This document shows, in pieces, positions 35,021 to 47,852 of a DNA stretch of 64,000 nt. Below the pieces are notes generated by a model. It was given only the letters and a program-made list of their open reading frames with translations, did not search any database and was not told the origin of the DNA. The first letter of the stretch is position 1; each line of letters begins with the position of its first letter. Origin of the DNA: Epiperipatus broadwayi (taxonomy: Eukaryota; Onychophora; Udeonychophora; Euonychophora; Peripatidae); NCBI GenBank assembly GCA_028023455.1, contig JAQFVV010012396.1, positions 9,340,085 to 9,404,084 of the forward strand, read 5' to 3'. Both the position numbers and the translations under genes were made by a program.

Positions 35021-35953
35021 CACCTGGGTCTCATTTTATGCGATAGATAGGTTCCTCAGAAAACACGCGCAAATGAAATCACGCAAAAGTAGACGTAACT
35101 TACCTTGAAAAAGGGGGGATACGGACTGTGATTTTTCAAAACTTGCATAAAAGCAAAGCACCAACGTAAAATTACTTTAAAATTTGTGCAAAAAAAAAAG
35201 GAAATAAAATATGACTAATAAAAAATTTCAAAGTTGAAAAAAATTGATACAAGACAAACTTTTTTTAATTATAATATTTAATTTTATTCAAAACAATATA
35301 TTTTTATGCTTAATTTACAGTAATTTACATTTTTTTATACACGTTTTAATTATCGTGATTTGCCGATAAACAGGTTCATTTGCAAACTCATAAAAAAATC
35401 AGATTCTTCACATGAGAAAATACAACTAGCACCAACATCACTCTCATGTTGTTATTGGTTTTTCTGGTGACAACGTAATTAGTAATTAATCTAACGACTA
35501 AAAATTAAATTCTTATTTTGTCTTTAATTTTTTAATTTTCAATTTTAATTGTGCTCACTGCTATTACTGATTAAAAATAAACTTGCGGACACTAAATGAT
35601 TAATAATTGATTATGTTCTTTTTTAAAAAAGTAAAAACAGAATGTGATTTAAAATGCAAAATTAACACGCACAATGTTTGAACAAATTTACATTATAATC
35701 TTGTAAAATTTAGTGTGTGTATACATAAAATGTGGAAATCATAATTTTAATTTCATTATTTCATAAAATCTTACTATTATAAAGCACTGAAAATATTGAA
35801 ATTACTAAGATGAAAGTCGAATTCCAATAATGTGCTATTACTTTCAATATACGCGAAATTTATTATTTAAAGTAATAGCGCATTATCGGAGTTCGACTTC
35901 TGGTGAAACATGGAATCGTGTTAAATAAGTCCGTGTAAAAAGAGACCCAGGTG
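35021..35953 (-). mobile_element. Tigger-like element, copy 2 (933 bp)
   Basis: Same orientation as copy 1, with ends CACCTGGGTCTCATTTTATG and AAAAAGAGACCCAGGTG and flanking TA (35019-35020, 35954-35955). It differs from copy 1 mainly by a deletion that removes the transposase relic. The two copies lie only 426 bp apart, inserted separately, each with its own TA. Confidence 0.88.
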
Positions 35954-35955
35954 TA

Positions 35956-36490
35956 TATGCTGGTGATGTTCTATTTCTTCTTTCTCTGTGTTTGAATAAT
36001 AGCGCAATTTCTTAAATATCAATTTAAAATCAGTTCTCTTATTAAACTGCATGAATTTATCAAACATTTCTCTATTTAAATGTCGGTTATAAATTCTTAT
36101 AGTTTTGCACTACAAAAATTATACAGATAATTTGGAATATTCGAACAAGTTATCCATCTCTTGCATTCGAACATTAGATCTTAGCATGCTGGCTTCATAC
36201 AGTTATTGCATCATTTGAAAAATAAAAGATGATTGAAATGAATTGGGTTTGCTTTTATACCATGTTTAGTTTTCAGTGTTTAGTATTTCCTTTTCCATTG
36301 CCATGGCTGTTTATTGTTGTGCATATTATATTGTTTGTACCTAAAAAATTAAATTACATAACAGAATTCTACTTTTGTTTTCCTCACTCGGTTGCCTAGA
36401 GATTGACTTGACATTAGGTCATCACTGTGTTTACTAAATCTATGTCTCAATCCATAATGTACAACACATTGATAATTAATTTATTGTTGG
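35956..36490. other. unassigned, weak minus-strand coding signal
   Basis: On the minus strand, 36,190-35,960 reads in one frame as YNRHLNREMFDKFMQFNKRT followed by KLRYYSNTEKEE, with few stops. It may be a further piece of the gypsy element, or another pseudogene; no family was recognised. Confidence 0.3.
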
Positions 36491-38168
36491 TATATATATA
36501 TTATAATGGTCTGAAAGGAAATGGAAGTTTTAAGTCTTACCATATCTGCACTACAAGGGCGCCATCTAGGCATTTGAACCTAGAAAATTTATATAGTAGG
36601 CAGATACGTAAGTTTAAAAAAAAAATTTTATTTTATTTTATATATTTTGATTCCGACCGTTAGCCCATTGTCACTAGCTCAGTGGAACAGCAGAGATTTA
36701 TATTTTATAATAAATTCTTATCTAAGAATATTTAAAAACAAATAAATAAAATAAGCCACTGCCAGTAATTAACACACAAACATTTATTTACACATATATA
36801 AAATTATTTTAGAATAACTTTTACTTTGGATTTTAACTTGATTTTAGAATTTGATTTTACATTTTAACTTTTATAAGCTATTATAAGTTCACACAGATGA
36901 GTTTCATAAAGTTTTTTTTTTCTAATGTTGAGCATAGATTGACTACATAGATTACACGCTCAAAAACACTTCATAATAAACATAAATGATCAAAATATAA
37001 AGTCATTGATGTAATTGCAGAGGGAATTCACAAGAAATCCAATGGCATTCATTATAAGATGCCGCATTGACACCAATAACTAAAAAGACATCCGAATTAA
37101 TACATTTTAGATATTCAATGTAAGATATTATTTACCGAATGTCTATATATTTTAATCAAATATGAAAACAAAACATAATTAAACATGAACGAATCTATGC
37201 AAGTGTCTATGCCCAACTTAAATTTAATGCATTTAAACTACTTGTACAATATTAATAAAAAAATAAAAATGGAAATGATTTTTAAAAAAATACATTTAAT
37301 AAAATAATAAATAATTTAGTCAGATAGGAAATTCTTCTATTTAGAATATTGAAAAGTTTAGCATTTAGAGTTCTTTTTGTTTAGAAATGTTCATTAATTA
37401 TATATTTCTTACATTTAGAAAAGTTCATCTTTAAACCGTTGCCATTTGGGTTACAATGTTAATTGTCCAGACATCCTGGGGAGACCGGTATGCTGTTGGT
37501 CATTTTATTGATTCATCCAGAGGTCTTTTACTTTAGCTGGTCCTGATTGTAGAAATGATTGGTCATTTCTCTTTCCCTTTTAGCATAACTCCGCACTAAC
37601 ACATATCACCACTGCTGTCATACATCTCCATCTTTTAATTTTTCTTCACTCACTAAAAATTTATTTCCAAACTTTTTCTTTTATATGTAACTTTCAGATC
37701 CAATGGACATTACATCATCGATGATGATGATCCTTCCATTGAGGTCCGATTCCCCAATGGATTTCTTTCATTGGCCATTCTGTTCCTATTATTTTTCCTC
37801 TCCTATCTGACCTTTGCTTATGCATTTTGAAATGCCCAAGGGCTAGTTTACTTTTACTAATTAAAATAATCATTTTCATTTTATACAAAAGAATTAATTA
37901 AATTATTTTGCAAACTTAAAGATATATTTTTATTTCTAAATATTTTTAAGTTTTTGCTTTTAAAATACTTTTTCTTTTTTTAATAAAGTTTTATTTTAAT
38001 AATTTTTTTCATCTGTGCGATTTTATATATATACGAGTTTAAGATAGAATTAATTTTCAATTTTTATGTCTTAAAGAAAAAGAAATTTTTAAATGCGAAC
38101 TTTTCAATGTCTCGATTTTTAAAAAAATAATGTAACGGCGTATGTGCCCATTACAATATATATATATT
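36491..38168 (-). mobile_element. TA-anchored non-coding element, copy 2 (inverted arm)
   Basis: Reverse complement of the element at 38.28-40.15 kb. Outer end TATATTATAATGGTC matches that element's 3' end, and inner end GTGCCCATTACAATATATAT matches its start GTAATGGGCATAC. Shared landmarks include GCCATC..GGCATTTGAACCT.G, TAGTAGGCAG, GACTACATAGATT, CCCAAGGGCTAGTTTAC and CATCTGTGCGATTTTATA. It has a few internal differences and is shorter. Non-coding. Confidence 0.85.
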
Positions 38169-38275
38169 GAAGGATTTCTTTAACTGTGCTTTTATTTTTC
38201 ATCAAATAAGAGAAATTAGTTGATTGTGTCATTTGTTTAATTTGGAATTTAATAAAGTAAAGATTTGTCAAGCAT

Positions 38276-40149
38276 ATATATATATATATATTGTAATGGG
38301 CATACATGCTGTTACATTATTATAATAAATAAAATTAGAAATTAAAAGTAAGAAGTTTGCAAATAAAAACTTTTTTAAGAATTAAAAATTAAAAGTCATC
38401 TACACTCGTATATGTATAAAATCGCACAGATGGAAAATTATTAAAATAAAACTTTATTTAAAAAAAAGTATTTTAAAACTAAATTTTCAACAAAAACTTA
38501 AAGATTTAAAGATCTTTAAGAATGTAGAATAATTAATTCTATTGTGTAAAAAGGCTAAAAAATGGAAATGATTATTTTTAATTAGTCTTAAGTAAACTAG
38601 CCCTTGGGCATCTCAAAATTTATAATTAAAGGTCAGATAGAAGAGAAAAACAATAAGAACAGAATAGCCAATAAAAAAATCCCTCAGGAAACGGACCTCA
38701 GTGAAAGGATCATCATCATCATGACTTCATGTCCAGTTAATCTGAAATTTTAATATAAAAAGGAAAAGATTAGAAATAAAATATTAGGTGTGTGCTCTAT
38801 GTATTAAGTCCAGGAGAGTTGAAGGAGAAAGGATTGAAAAGACACACTTTCAATCCTTTCAGTTTTTCCAAAAGAATAAAAATGGAAGCATCGTTTTCCT
38901 ATATTGCGGACATCAAGGTCCTGCGATACAATTCTACAAAGCTATACCAAGTAGAGCAAAGGACCTCCAGATAAATACAAACAGAATGGTAACAGCATAC
39001 CTGTCTTCTCCAGGGCATCGTGGGAATTAATACTGGATCCAAATTACAAGTAACTAGAAAGTATGGATTTTTCTCTTTTAAAACCGTAAGAACTTTATCT
39101 AACTAATGAACTTTAACTATAAAACTTTTCCAGTATTTAAATAAAAATAGAAATTCCTATCTGACCAAACTAAATCATTTATTAATAATTATTTTTATTG
39201 AATGTATTTTTTTTTAATCATTTCAATTAATTTATTTTTTCCATTCTTTTAAGTATTTATTATGTTTTTTTTTTTACATTAAGCTAAAACATTTAATTAA
39301 ATCATGTTAAATTTAAGTTGGGCGAGAATGGCTGCATAGATTTGTAAAGTTATGTTAGTTTAAGGGAGTGTAAATCTTAGGTTATTTGTTTCACAGTTAG
39401 ATTGGGTCAATGGATTGGATATATTGGTGTATTAGTAAATGTACGATGAAGATATGCTATGTGCAAGATCACCTTATATGCTGTACTTGGGCAAAATAAG
39501 ACCCATTTCTTACTGACCATCAGAAGCAGATGGTATTCCCTGCTTCTTGAATCACCCCTTTAGCCTATGGAATGGGATAGTAAGATGGCAAAAAGGACCG
39601 CAATCTCTTCCTATGGAGTTTTCTTTTTTAATGTTCTTCTCACCAGACAGATGAAGTATTACTGTACTGGGCGAGAGACATTTCCTCTTGATAACCATGC
39701 TGTTCAGATATATATTTCTGACAGTGGTATTGTGCTGTCATATTTATGCTTCATTGAATACATTGATATATCAGGTAGATTGGCGTTAGTTTGATTGCAA
39801 ACTTTTGGCCTAGGATTAAATAATGGATATAGAATTTTTTTTTTCGAGTGCAATCTATGTAGTCTATCCATACTTGTGCAAAATAAATGTTTCTGTGTAT
39901 TGTTAATCTGACAGTGGCTTATTCTTACTTTTTATTATTATTCTTTCTTTAAAAATAAAGTATACATTATCTCTGCTGCTCCATGAGCTAGTGACTGGGG
40001 CTAACAGTCTATAATAAAATAAAATTGGATCTTAACTTAAGTAGCTGCCTACTAAATAAATTTTCCAGGTTCAAATGGCCTGGTGGTGCCCTGTATGGCA
40101 GATACATAAGACTGCAAATATCATCTGACCATTATAATATATATATATG
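38276..40149 (+). mobile_element. TA-anchored non-coding element, copy 3 (1.87 kb)
   Basis: Starts in (TA)n then TTGTAATGGGCATAC and ends GACCATTATAATATATATATA, so the two ends form an imperfect terminal inverted repeat of about 18 bp (ATATATATTRTAATGGKCA). With copy 2 it makes a giant palindrome around a 107-bp spacer (38169-38275). The open frame at 38,788-39,030 is not conserved in the sister copies. No transposase seen; likely non-autonomous and of unknown superfamily. Confidence 0.8.
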
Positions 40150-40767
40150 TTTATAAAAAATAGTGCATATTCAATCACCTGTTAGCGATGCTTATGTTTT
40201 GAATGGGTTTGATTTGGTAGGGTGGGTAAATAAAGGCTGGTTTTGATAGGATTGTAAGCTACCCTTACAACTTATAAAACAAAAATAGTTATCACATAAA
40301 TCATTTAAAAAATTAACTACTTTTAATATCAAAGGAAATTTTCATGAGATTGATGGTCTCATGTTCAAGAAGATTTATCATCAAAGTTTTATACATGTGT
40401 GTATATGATATTTAGTTGACTTTCATTTGAGAAAATCTATTTGTTAATAAGTAAAACCATGTTCAAGAGAGCATTTTTAGTATAAAATTGTTTTTTTAGA
40501 TAGTATTTTAATGATATATGATTTTCTATTTTATTTATTATTACCAATATAGAATTAGGCAGTATTTATTTATATATAATATAAAAAAGGCAAAATAAGG
40601 CATTACATCCATGTAAATAACTAGAGACATTTTTATATTTGATGTTGCTAGGAAATCCACAATTATTAACTTATGGTCCTAAGGCTAAACAAGTTTTTAG
40701 CAATCTACTATTGCTTTTCTGCTTGGATTTGTAATGGTATGAATAATTCATGGGTGAACCTGCAGTG
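40150..40767. other. unassigned, with two short shared segments
   Basis: 40,340-40,390 resembles 59,142-59,192 (TTCATGAGATTGATGG core). 40,570-40,690 resembles 52,040-52,140 (ATCYATGTAAA, TTGATGTTGCYA). No gene recognised. Confidence 0.4.
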
Positions 40768-41690
40768 ATAGCACTCATCATCATCATCATCCCCATTTAA
40801 TAAATCATCAAATTAAATTTACAATATAAAGAATATGAGTATGTGAGATCAGTAAAAAACTAATTATAAGTTCAGCATTATAGAAAAGAATAATACTCTT
40901 TCATCACCATGAATGATTAGAAAAATAAATTCAACAGTTAATCTCATGACTGGATTTGAAAGTGGTCCATTATAGTTCAGGTTAATTATTTAGCAATTGC
41001 CAATCTTGGGACAGATTATATAAATAATTTGGATGCTCAAACTTAAGTGATAATTCACAAAAATATAACAAAAATAATGCTGGGATATTAAAGCATGATG
41101 ATCATCAATGCTTTCTGGCCACTTAGTATCATTAATGTACTGACCAACTATAAATTTAATTTCAAATTAATAATAAAATAAAATTTAGTGCATGAATTTT
41201 AATGGATATCCCCTTTGCATCATTCAGCATTACAGAAAAATAATGAAATCAATTGGATATCCATAATACCAAACATAAACCCAAATTCATATAACTGACC
41301 ATTATGCACAAATCCAGCTCAGGGAGCAAGAGTTCTATAATTGTTACTGTAAGCAAGAGATAATACCAATCTATTTTAGGATTAAATAAATTCACTGGAA
41401 TAACTTATTGAAATATAAGTTTATTAATTAGAAATAATATTATGAAATGAAAGTTCTGTAGTACACTATAAATATTAATACATTCTGATTTTGATTGAAA
41501 TACAAAAAAGTGCTATTACATTGTAATTTATCTATATCTCAATAGATTTACATAAAACATATCTATATATAAGGACTCAGATGTGCTATAATAATTTAAA
41601 ATTGACAACTTTGAATTGTCATAAATCAATAATAAAAATTCATTTTTATAATACATAATAGTCTTGTCACATATTTCAGTAATTTTTTAT
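40768..41690 (+). repeat. dispersed repeat, copy 1 of a pair
   Basis: Aligns in order with 47,925-48,775: ATCATCATCCCC, AATTATAAGTTCA.CA, ATGAATGAT, TGGATTTGAAA.TGGTC, AATAATGCTGGGATA, CCACTTAGTATCATTAATG, ACATAAAACAT and GAATTGTCATAAA. Non-coding. Confidence 0.75.
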
Positions 41691-42149
41691 ATTAATTTTG
41701 TATAAAATGCATACTTTTTTTCTTTTTCAGATATGATTATATTTGAGATCAAGTTGAATGGCAATTTTGTAGTAATGACCAGTATTTGATCATCATTAAG
41801 CCCACAGTTGGGTTGCCATTTGTAACAGTACAAAGAAAGAAGGCTGAACCTGGGGTGATGTTATTATGCTTTTTATAATAGCATATCACATCTTTACTGT
41901 GTATATGAAATATGTATATGTGTTTAAATTAAATATTATAGAACAACTTTAAATAACCTATTAAATTTGTAATGCAAATATTTTATATAGATCAAAAAAG
42001 CTAAATAATATTGTTTCTACTTTTTCACTATTATTGAAATGTATGAACATTGCAAAATTACTAATGCATTTTATTGTTGGTTAGAATAAGATATGTATTC
42101 TAAAATTCAATATTTCAACATTTTCAATATAATTATTATTATTATTATT
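41691..42149. other. no gene seen
   Basis: AT-rich sequence with an (ATT)n run near 42,130. Nothing else recognised. Confidence 0.4.
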
Positions 42150-42820
42150 AAATCAATAGAATCCAAAGATCTGCATTCTTGCACTCTTAGATCCATGGCT
42201 GTATACTGATGAAGGCCACAAGCTAGAAACTAGTCTGGGGTTATGGGATAAGTAAGCACCAGATAAGTATTTTGATGTACAAACCTAGCATTCATTGATT
42301 ACTGTGGTTTGCATAGGTGGCATTATTGTATGGAGAGAGTTGCTATTGTTTTAATAGATTGAGTAATCATAAAAAATTGTGATCATGTGATGTCTTCATG
42401 GTTTAACATCAATCCTGAGCAAAGGATGATAGTGAACCAAAATGTATAGATATTGAACTGACTTCAGATCTGTATGACTATACAAGTGAATGAGCTTGGA
42501 TTGAAAACTATTGTGTTTTCATTTTGGGTTTGTAGCTTTATAGTTAATTAAAAAGATAAAAGGTGGTTTCTCCAAAGATCTAGATGAAGTACTCTTAGAT
42601 CCAAGATTCTTCATTGATGAAAGTCACAAGCTAGAAACTAGTCTAGGATATTGGATTAGTAGGTACTAGAAAGGGGTTTTGATGCACAAACTTCTAGAAT
42701 CCATTGATTACTATGGCTTGCACTAGGTGGTGCTACTATATGGAATACTGTTATTGTTTTAATAGATTGTGTAAGCTTAAGAAATGATGATCATGTGATG
42801 TGTTTTTATTTTTACTATGA
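42150..42820 (+). repeat. two direct copies of the TCCATTGATTAC family
   Basis: Copies at about 42,150-42,400 and 42,570-42,810 share AAAGATCT, CTTAGATCCA, TGATGAARG.CACAAGCTAGA, AACTAGTCT, ATTGATTACT.TGG, TGTTTTAATAGATTG and GATCATGTGATGT. Both are diverged and non-coding. Related copies lie at 17.2, 51.1 and 55.5 kb. Confidence 0.8.
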
Positions 42821-43026
42821 TTATTATTGTTTTTCTGTTATATATTATATAAAAAATAATTATCACAGAACAATCTTAGCTTATATTTAAAATCTGCAGC
42901 AATAATAATAATCCTCTCTCTATCACTATATTCTGAAGTCATTTCATGTAATCTTGATTGATTAATGGAAAGCAGGTGGCAGTACCAAATAGATTTTTCT
43001 GAATTTTTTTTTGATCTTTGTTAAAG
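42821..43026. other. no gene seen
   Basis: AT-rich flank before the tRNA-Gly-derived retroposon. Confidence 0.4.
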
Positions 43027-43144
43027 AAGTGAAATGATTCTGTCAAGCATTGGAGGCCTAGTGGTTAGCATAGCTGTCTTCCAAGCAGCTAGCCTGGGTT
43101 CACTTCCCGATCAATGCTTTGACATATAAAAAAAAAGTGAAATG
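43027..43144 (+). mobile_element. tRNA-Gly-derived retroposon with poly(A) and target duplication
   Basis: The body (43040-43136) is a short leader CTGTCAA, a 71-nt tRNA-like sequence, the tail TTTGACATAT and A9. AAGTGAAATG flanks it at 43027-43036 and 43135-43144. The bases after the left copy (ATT) reappear only on the far side of LTR C at 45767-45769, so the true duplication is AAGTGAAATGATT (13 bp) and LTR C later landed inside the right copy. A 13-bp duplication and poly(A) tail mean LINE-driven retroposition. Confidence 0.85.
43047..43117 (+). tRNA. tRNA-Gly(UCC)-like pseudogene, head of the retroposon
   Basis: Acceptor GCATTGG pairs with TCAATGC (one G-T), anticodon arm GCTGT/GCAGC closes the loop CTTCCAA with anticodon UCC, and the T arm GGGTTCACTTCCC keeps three G-C pairs. 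The A-box region AGTGGTTAGCA is tRNA-like. Loss of the normal GTTCGA to GTTCAC in the T loop, and the retroposon context, argue against a working tRNA gene. Confidence 0.8.
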
Positions 43145-45762
43145 TGTACCAGTCAAAAAACCCACCAAAAAAACTGCAAGTCAGGTCCAAACTCAGCTGA
43201 ACCAAAACTGAATTCAAATCCAACTCAACAGCTCAGATTAGTAGAAATCTAAGTCGACGGCACAGTGCTATGCACCAAGAAACTAGCTCAACGGTTGGTT
43301 GGTGAGGAATAGAGACCCCTGAACTGACACTAATATCGGATAATTAATTAACTTAAAATACTTTTAAATCGAATCATATGTATATGTTCGGGTTGCCAAC
43401 ACAGACAGTGAGCATTAACATTAAAATAATTATAAAAGAATTAAGAATGAAAAAACCAAGTGTGTTTAGAAAATATTTAATAATAATAATTTGTTTTTGT
43501 TTGAATAAAATAATGATTATATTAATCACCTCTAGCCTTTAACATAGTTTATAGTTATAATCAGAGTGGCGGTTCTTATCATATGCCAACAAGTATTATG
43601 CAATATTGGAATTCTATGTCTATGCCCCCAACAAGAAAATAAAGGCAGATAAAGGTATTCATTAGTAAAGGAAATTATTACTCTAATTTTATTACGACAG
43701 AATGTGAAATTTATTTTCACATTTGCCAATTCATTCATGAAGAGCAAGATACATATTTTAGGGCATAACTTTAATCTTTATTAGAAAACTTATTAACTGA
43801 GAATTTGTTGGACTTTAATTTAAATCACTTCATCATGAATTACGAGCATCAGAGCGGGTTTTACTGGAACAGAGAGGTAACAGTGCTGACGAATTATGAG
43901 CTATAAAATGAAATTGAAAGATGATAGCTAGCCGATAATCAAAGTCCTATGGCGGCTTGCATCTGACAAGTCTTACACCCTTTGACTAATATGAACAAGA
44001 GAGGAAGTGCTTTCTTCCTCGATAATTTAAAATAACAGAAATATTATCGACCAGCCTAACGAAGCAGAAGACTGCCCTATGTCAGCAACATTGAAGATGA
44101 CTTACTAGTCACTGTTTGAGAACTAAAACCCAATTATACAATGCTTTACATGATGACTTGATCAAATGAATTTAAAGTCAAATGAGCTTTTAAGTAAAAC
44201 TATCTTTTTGCAAATCATATTAATTATGCCCCAATCATCGTGCCCTTCCTGAATCTTAATAGTGAGTAACAGAAATTTAAATTAGAATATATTTGATTCC
44301 TTTATCATCCCTTTTGCAATAAAAACATTTTAAGATTATATTTGAATAAATAAATATTAGTGGAATGAGAAAATAGCGGTGGCATAGATTAGAAACGGAG
44401 CTAATAATTTATTATTAGCCAATTATAAAAATAACACACATTTAATAATTTCTTTCGACTCAATGATTGATAGAACTGTATAAATCTAGTTCTGATGGGT
44501 GAGAACTACTATTAGAATTAATATTATATTATTTGCGTGAGGCAAATAGAACAAAGGAGCTCATCGAGTCGAAAGATTATTGGCATATAATTAAAAATAA
44601 ATGGAATTAATAAATCACATGATAAATATATATATAATATAGTAAATAAACCGCCAAGTAAGAAAAGAGAAAGTTTAAAGACTAGAGGTTGAGAGAACTA
44701 TGATATAAATTTACAGTAACATGAATAAAAGTGTTATAAAGATTGTTACATTAAAGAATAAAAGAGCTCTAAAAGGGAGTGTAAAGTAAAGTTCGAAACT
44801 GGCCAGAAAGTTTAAGGTTCATTATGAAAACATATTACCCATTCCTTCCGGGGCTGGTTCTTAGATTACACGTCCAAGTTGGTAAAAAAATATAGGCATG
44901 CATTTAGTTGATTACTTGAACAGCATTTTAGTGGCTTTTCATAATTTTAGCAGCATGATTGGTCCAGAAAAGATTCAGCAGCTCCATTGAAGATTTTCAG
45001 GGGACTTCAGGAACTGATAGCCAAATTCCTGATGTTTAGCCCCTTACCATGATCGAAACACTATTTAAAATGCACAGAGTTTACTGCACTTCTCTACAAC
45101 AAAGATGGCTTTTTTTCTCCAAACTTTTCAGAGCTATATATACTGTCTTCTCTGATGCCTTCAGGCTAGTGCTTCTTTCATTATCAATGTTTTTAGATTT
45201 GCTGGTTGTTTTTAGATACATTCCTTCGAGAAGGCTTTCAAACTCATTAACTTGAAATCATTTTCTAATTAGAAAATGAATTCTTAAAATCAGAAAATGA
45301 TTTTAATTAGGAAATCCATATCTTTTTTCTAATTAATAAAACTTTAACTGTTGTTTTAGGAAAGGGAAAATCTGAAAGCTTATCGAAAAAATGTAGCTTT
45401 TAATCAATAAAACTTTAGCAAATTATTTAAAAATAAAATCAAACATTCCCAATGCAATGAAACTTTTAAACAATTATATATATTTAAATATTTACAAATA
45501 TATACGCACAATCCAAGCAGTTATAATATATAAATTCATGAATAATTCTATCATGAATTTATTAATAGAATTGATCAATTTAAATCTGAAACTAATTATT
45601 TGAATACACATTTATGAAATCAGTTATTCTTTATGGAAATTAGTGTGGATTGAATGTATAAAGCCCCAATGTATCGGAAATTTAAGGTTAGTACTAGGGT
45701 TTGAAGTGGGCTTATGGCTAGATGTCATGAAGCTAGGATCGAACTCAGATCTGACTGCTTCA
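43145..45762 (-). mobile_element. solo long terminal repeat, 2618 bp (LTR C)
   Basis: Full-length inverted copy of LTRs A and B, starting TGTACCAGTC and ending GACTGCTTCA on the plus strand. AATG flanks it exactly at 43141-43144 and 45763-45766, a 4-bp target duplication. No internal region is attached, so it is a solo LTR left by LTR-LTR recombination. It is more diverged from A and B than they are from each other. The 20-bp palindrome is still perfect. Confidence 0.9.
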
Positions 45763-47852
45763 AATGATTGTATATATTCATTCAAATATTACTTTTACTT
45801 TTTTATATATGAACTTAAATAAATTACAATTTAAGATAGAAGAACTATAATTTCATTATTTAAGAATTCAAATTATTTCAATAATGTTCATCTTGAAAAG
45901 TTATCTAGAAAAAAGAAATATGGTAATATGATTAACTAAAATTAGTATAAGCTTATGTGAAGCCTTTTCTATTCAGCTATTACTTACAATTAAGCCCCAT
46001 AATTCTTTTATTCCTACCAGAATAGCAAATAATTCCAGGAAGCATAAAAGAAACAAACATAGCTTGCTTCTGGAAGTCAAAAGCAGGATTGTGGGTTAAA
46101 AAAAGAATAAATAAACCTTGCATTGGTGTTTGCAAGGGATTGTGTTGAATTTTTTTCAAGAGTATGGTCTAAGTGGTAAACTACAGATCTATGACAAAAT
46201 AAATTGTATTGATTTCATTATTATATATAAGTTGTAGGGCTGGTAATAAGTATTTTAGTAGAATTTAATAATGAAAAATATATAATATTGTATTTAATAA
46301 GGTATTTATTTATATAGCACTATGTTAATAAATTGTAAATTAATAAATCTTCCACAATAAAATTGTGGACAGAAAAAATATGTCTGAATTCAAATTCAGA
46401 TTTTTGTTAAGTTAGAACTTATTTTAGTTAAATTAGAAGTTAGTTAAATGTAATAATTCTGTATTTTATTTCTCATGTAGTATGTATGAATTATACCTGA
46501 TTATATTTTTGAATAAAATTACTGCACTATTACAGAATAAAATTTTGTGAACCCAATATTTTTTATAACTTATTGGTTTTCATAAGAACATTCTATTTAT
46601 AGATTCTAGCTTTAATGTTAATGCAAAAGGTTAACTAAGCTCTCATAACAAGAGTGATGTAAAAAATAATCAAGTCACTTCAGTCTAAATTCATTTAAAG
46701 CTAAATGTGATAATGTTAAGGAAACAAATGTTTCAATATGCTTTCCATTATTTAGATTAAAAAATATGAGAACCATATCTTCATTTGATATTTGCTTTTT
46801 TTCTGATTCAGATAATGATAGAAGTTAGACTAATGCAAACAAATGAATTCTAGTGAAATTTTGGATACTGCTAATAATTAATTTTTTAACGAGTTTGAAC
46901 TCATTTGAATGTTTTCCAAAAAAAAAAAATTGCTAAAATAAAATAGATACTAAAGACATTCTTATGACCATAATTATTCAGATATGACTATTGGATGCAT
47001 ATTTCTGCCATCTTCAATTATTAGCTTGAAGTGGATTACAAACTAATGGTAACCTATATTATCTCACCCATTCTTTTTACTAATGATCCAAGTTTTTTTC
47101 ATTTATATGAAGTTACATTCTAAACAAATATTCAGAAATCACTTGCATTGAAATCAATTTTAATAGGCTGTAAAAATTATACCTATGATTATCAAAAACC
47201 TGACTATTTATGCAAACATCATGCTAATATCAATGCTATTACTACCATCATTAACCTATTCCATTACTTTCTGTCCCACGATCATTGCTTTAGACTTTAA
47301 TGTATATTTATTTTTATATCATTTTTTTACAAGTTATATTAATCCTATTTAATATTTATTAATATTTTCAGCATCTTCTAGCTCTGTTGTATTATCAGAA
47401 AAACTGATACAACAGACTCTCTTATCCTATGTACTAATTTCATCCTTATCAAAACACATACCTATCTATAGTTATCTCTTTTGATAAAAAAGTAAACAAA
47501 TTCACCTTCCTTATTACTTTTACAATGCTTATTTAATATATAAGGGTTTTGAACTCAGACTTTCACATAACTCTCAATTCTCCATGCCATCTCATATTTC
47601 TGACCCACCTGATCACACACATGTTGAAGAGATAAATAATCACCAATATACATATTTCATCCTAAACCAGCACTCATCAGTTGGTCCAGATTATCATCTC
47701 CACACATATATACAATCAGTGTTCAGCTTTATATTAAGATAGCCTCACTTCATACTTTAATGGACAGGCTTCAAACATCAATCTGACAGTTTCAATTGAC
47801 TAGCAATCTTTTTCAGAACTATAAGATATATATATAAATGAATAAATAGTTA
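45763..47852. other. AT-rich stretch, no gene seen
   Basis: No conserved coding region, RNA or element ends could be recognised in about 2 kb. Confidence 0.4.

Noticed and set aside
43047-43117. Functional tRNA-Gly gene
   Set aside because: Poly(A) tail, target duplication and a changed T loop show a retroposed copy.
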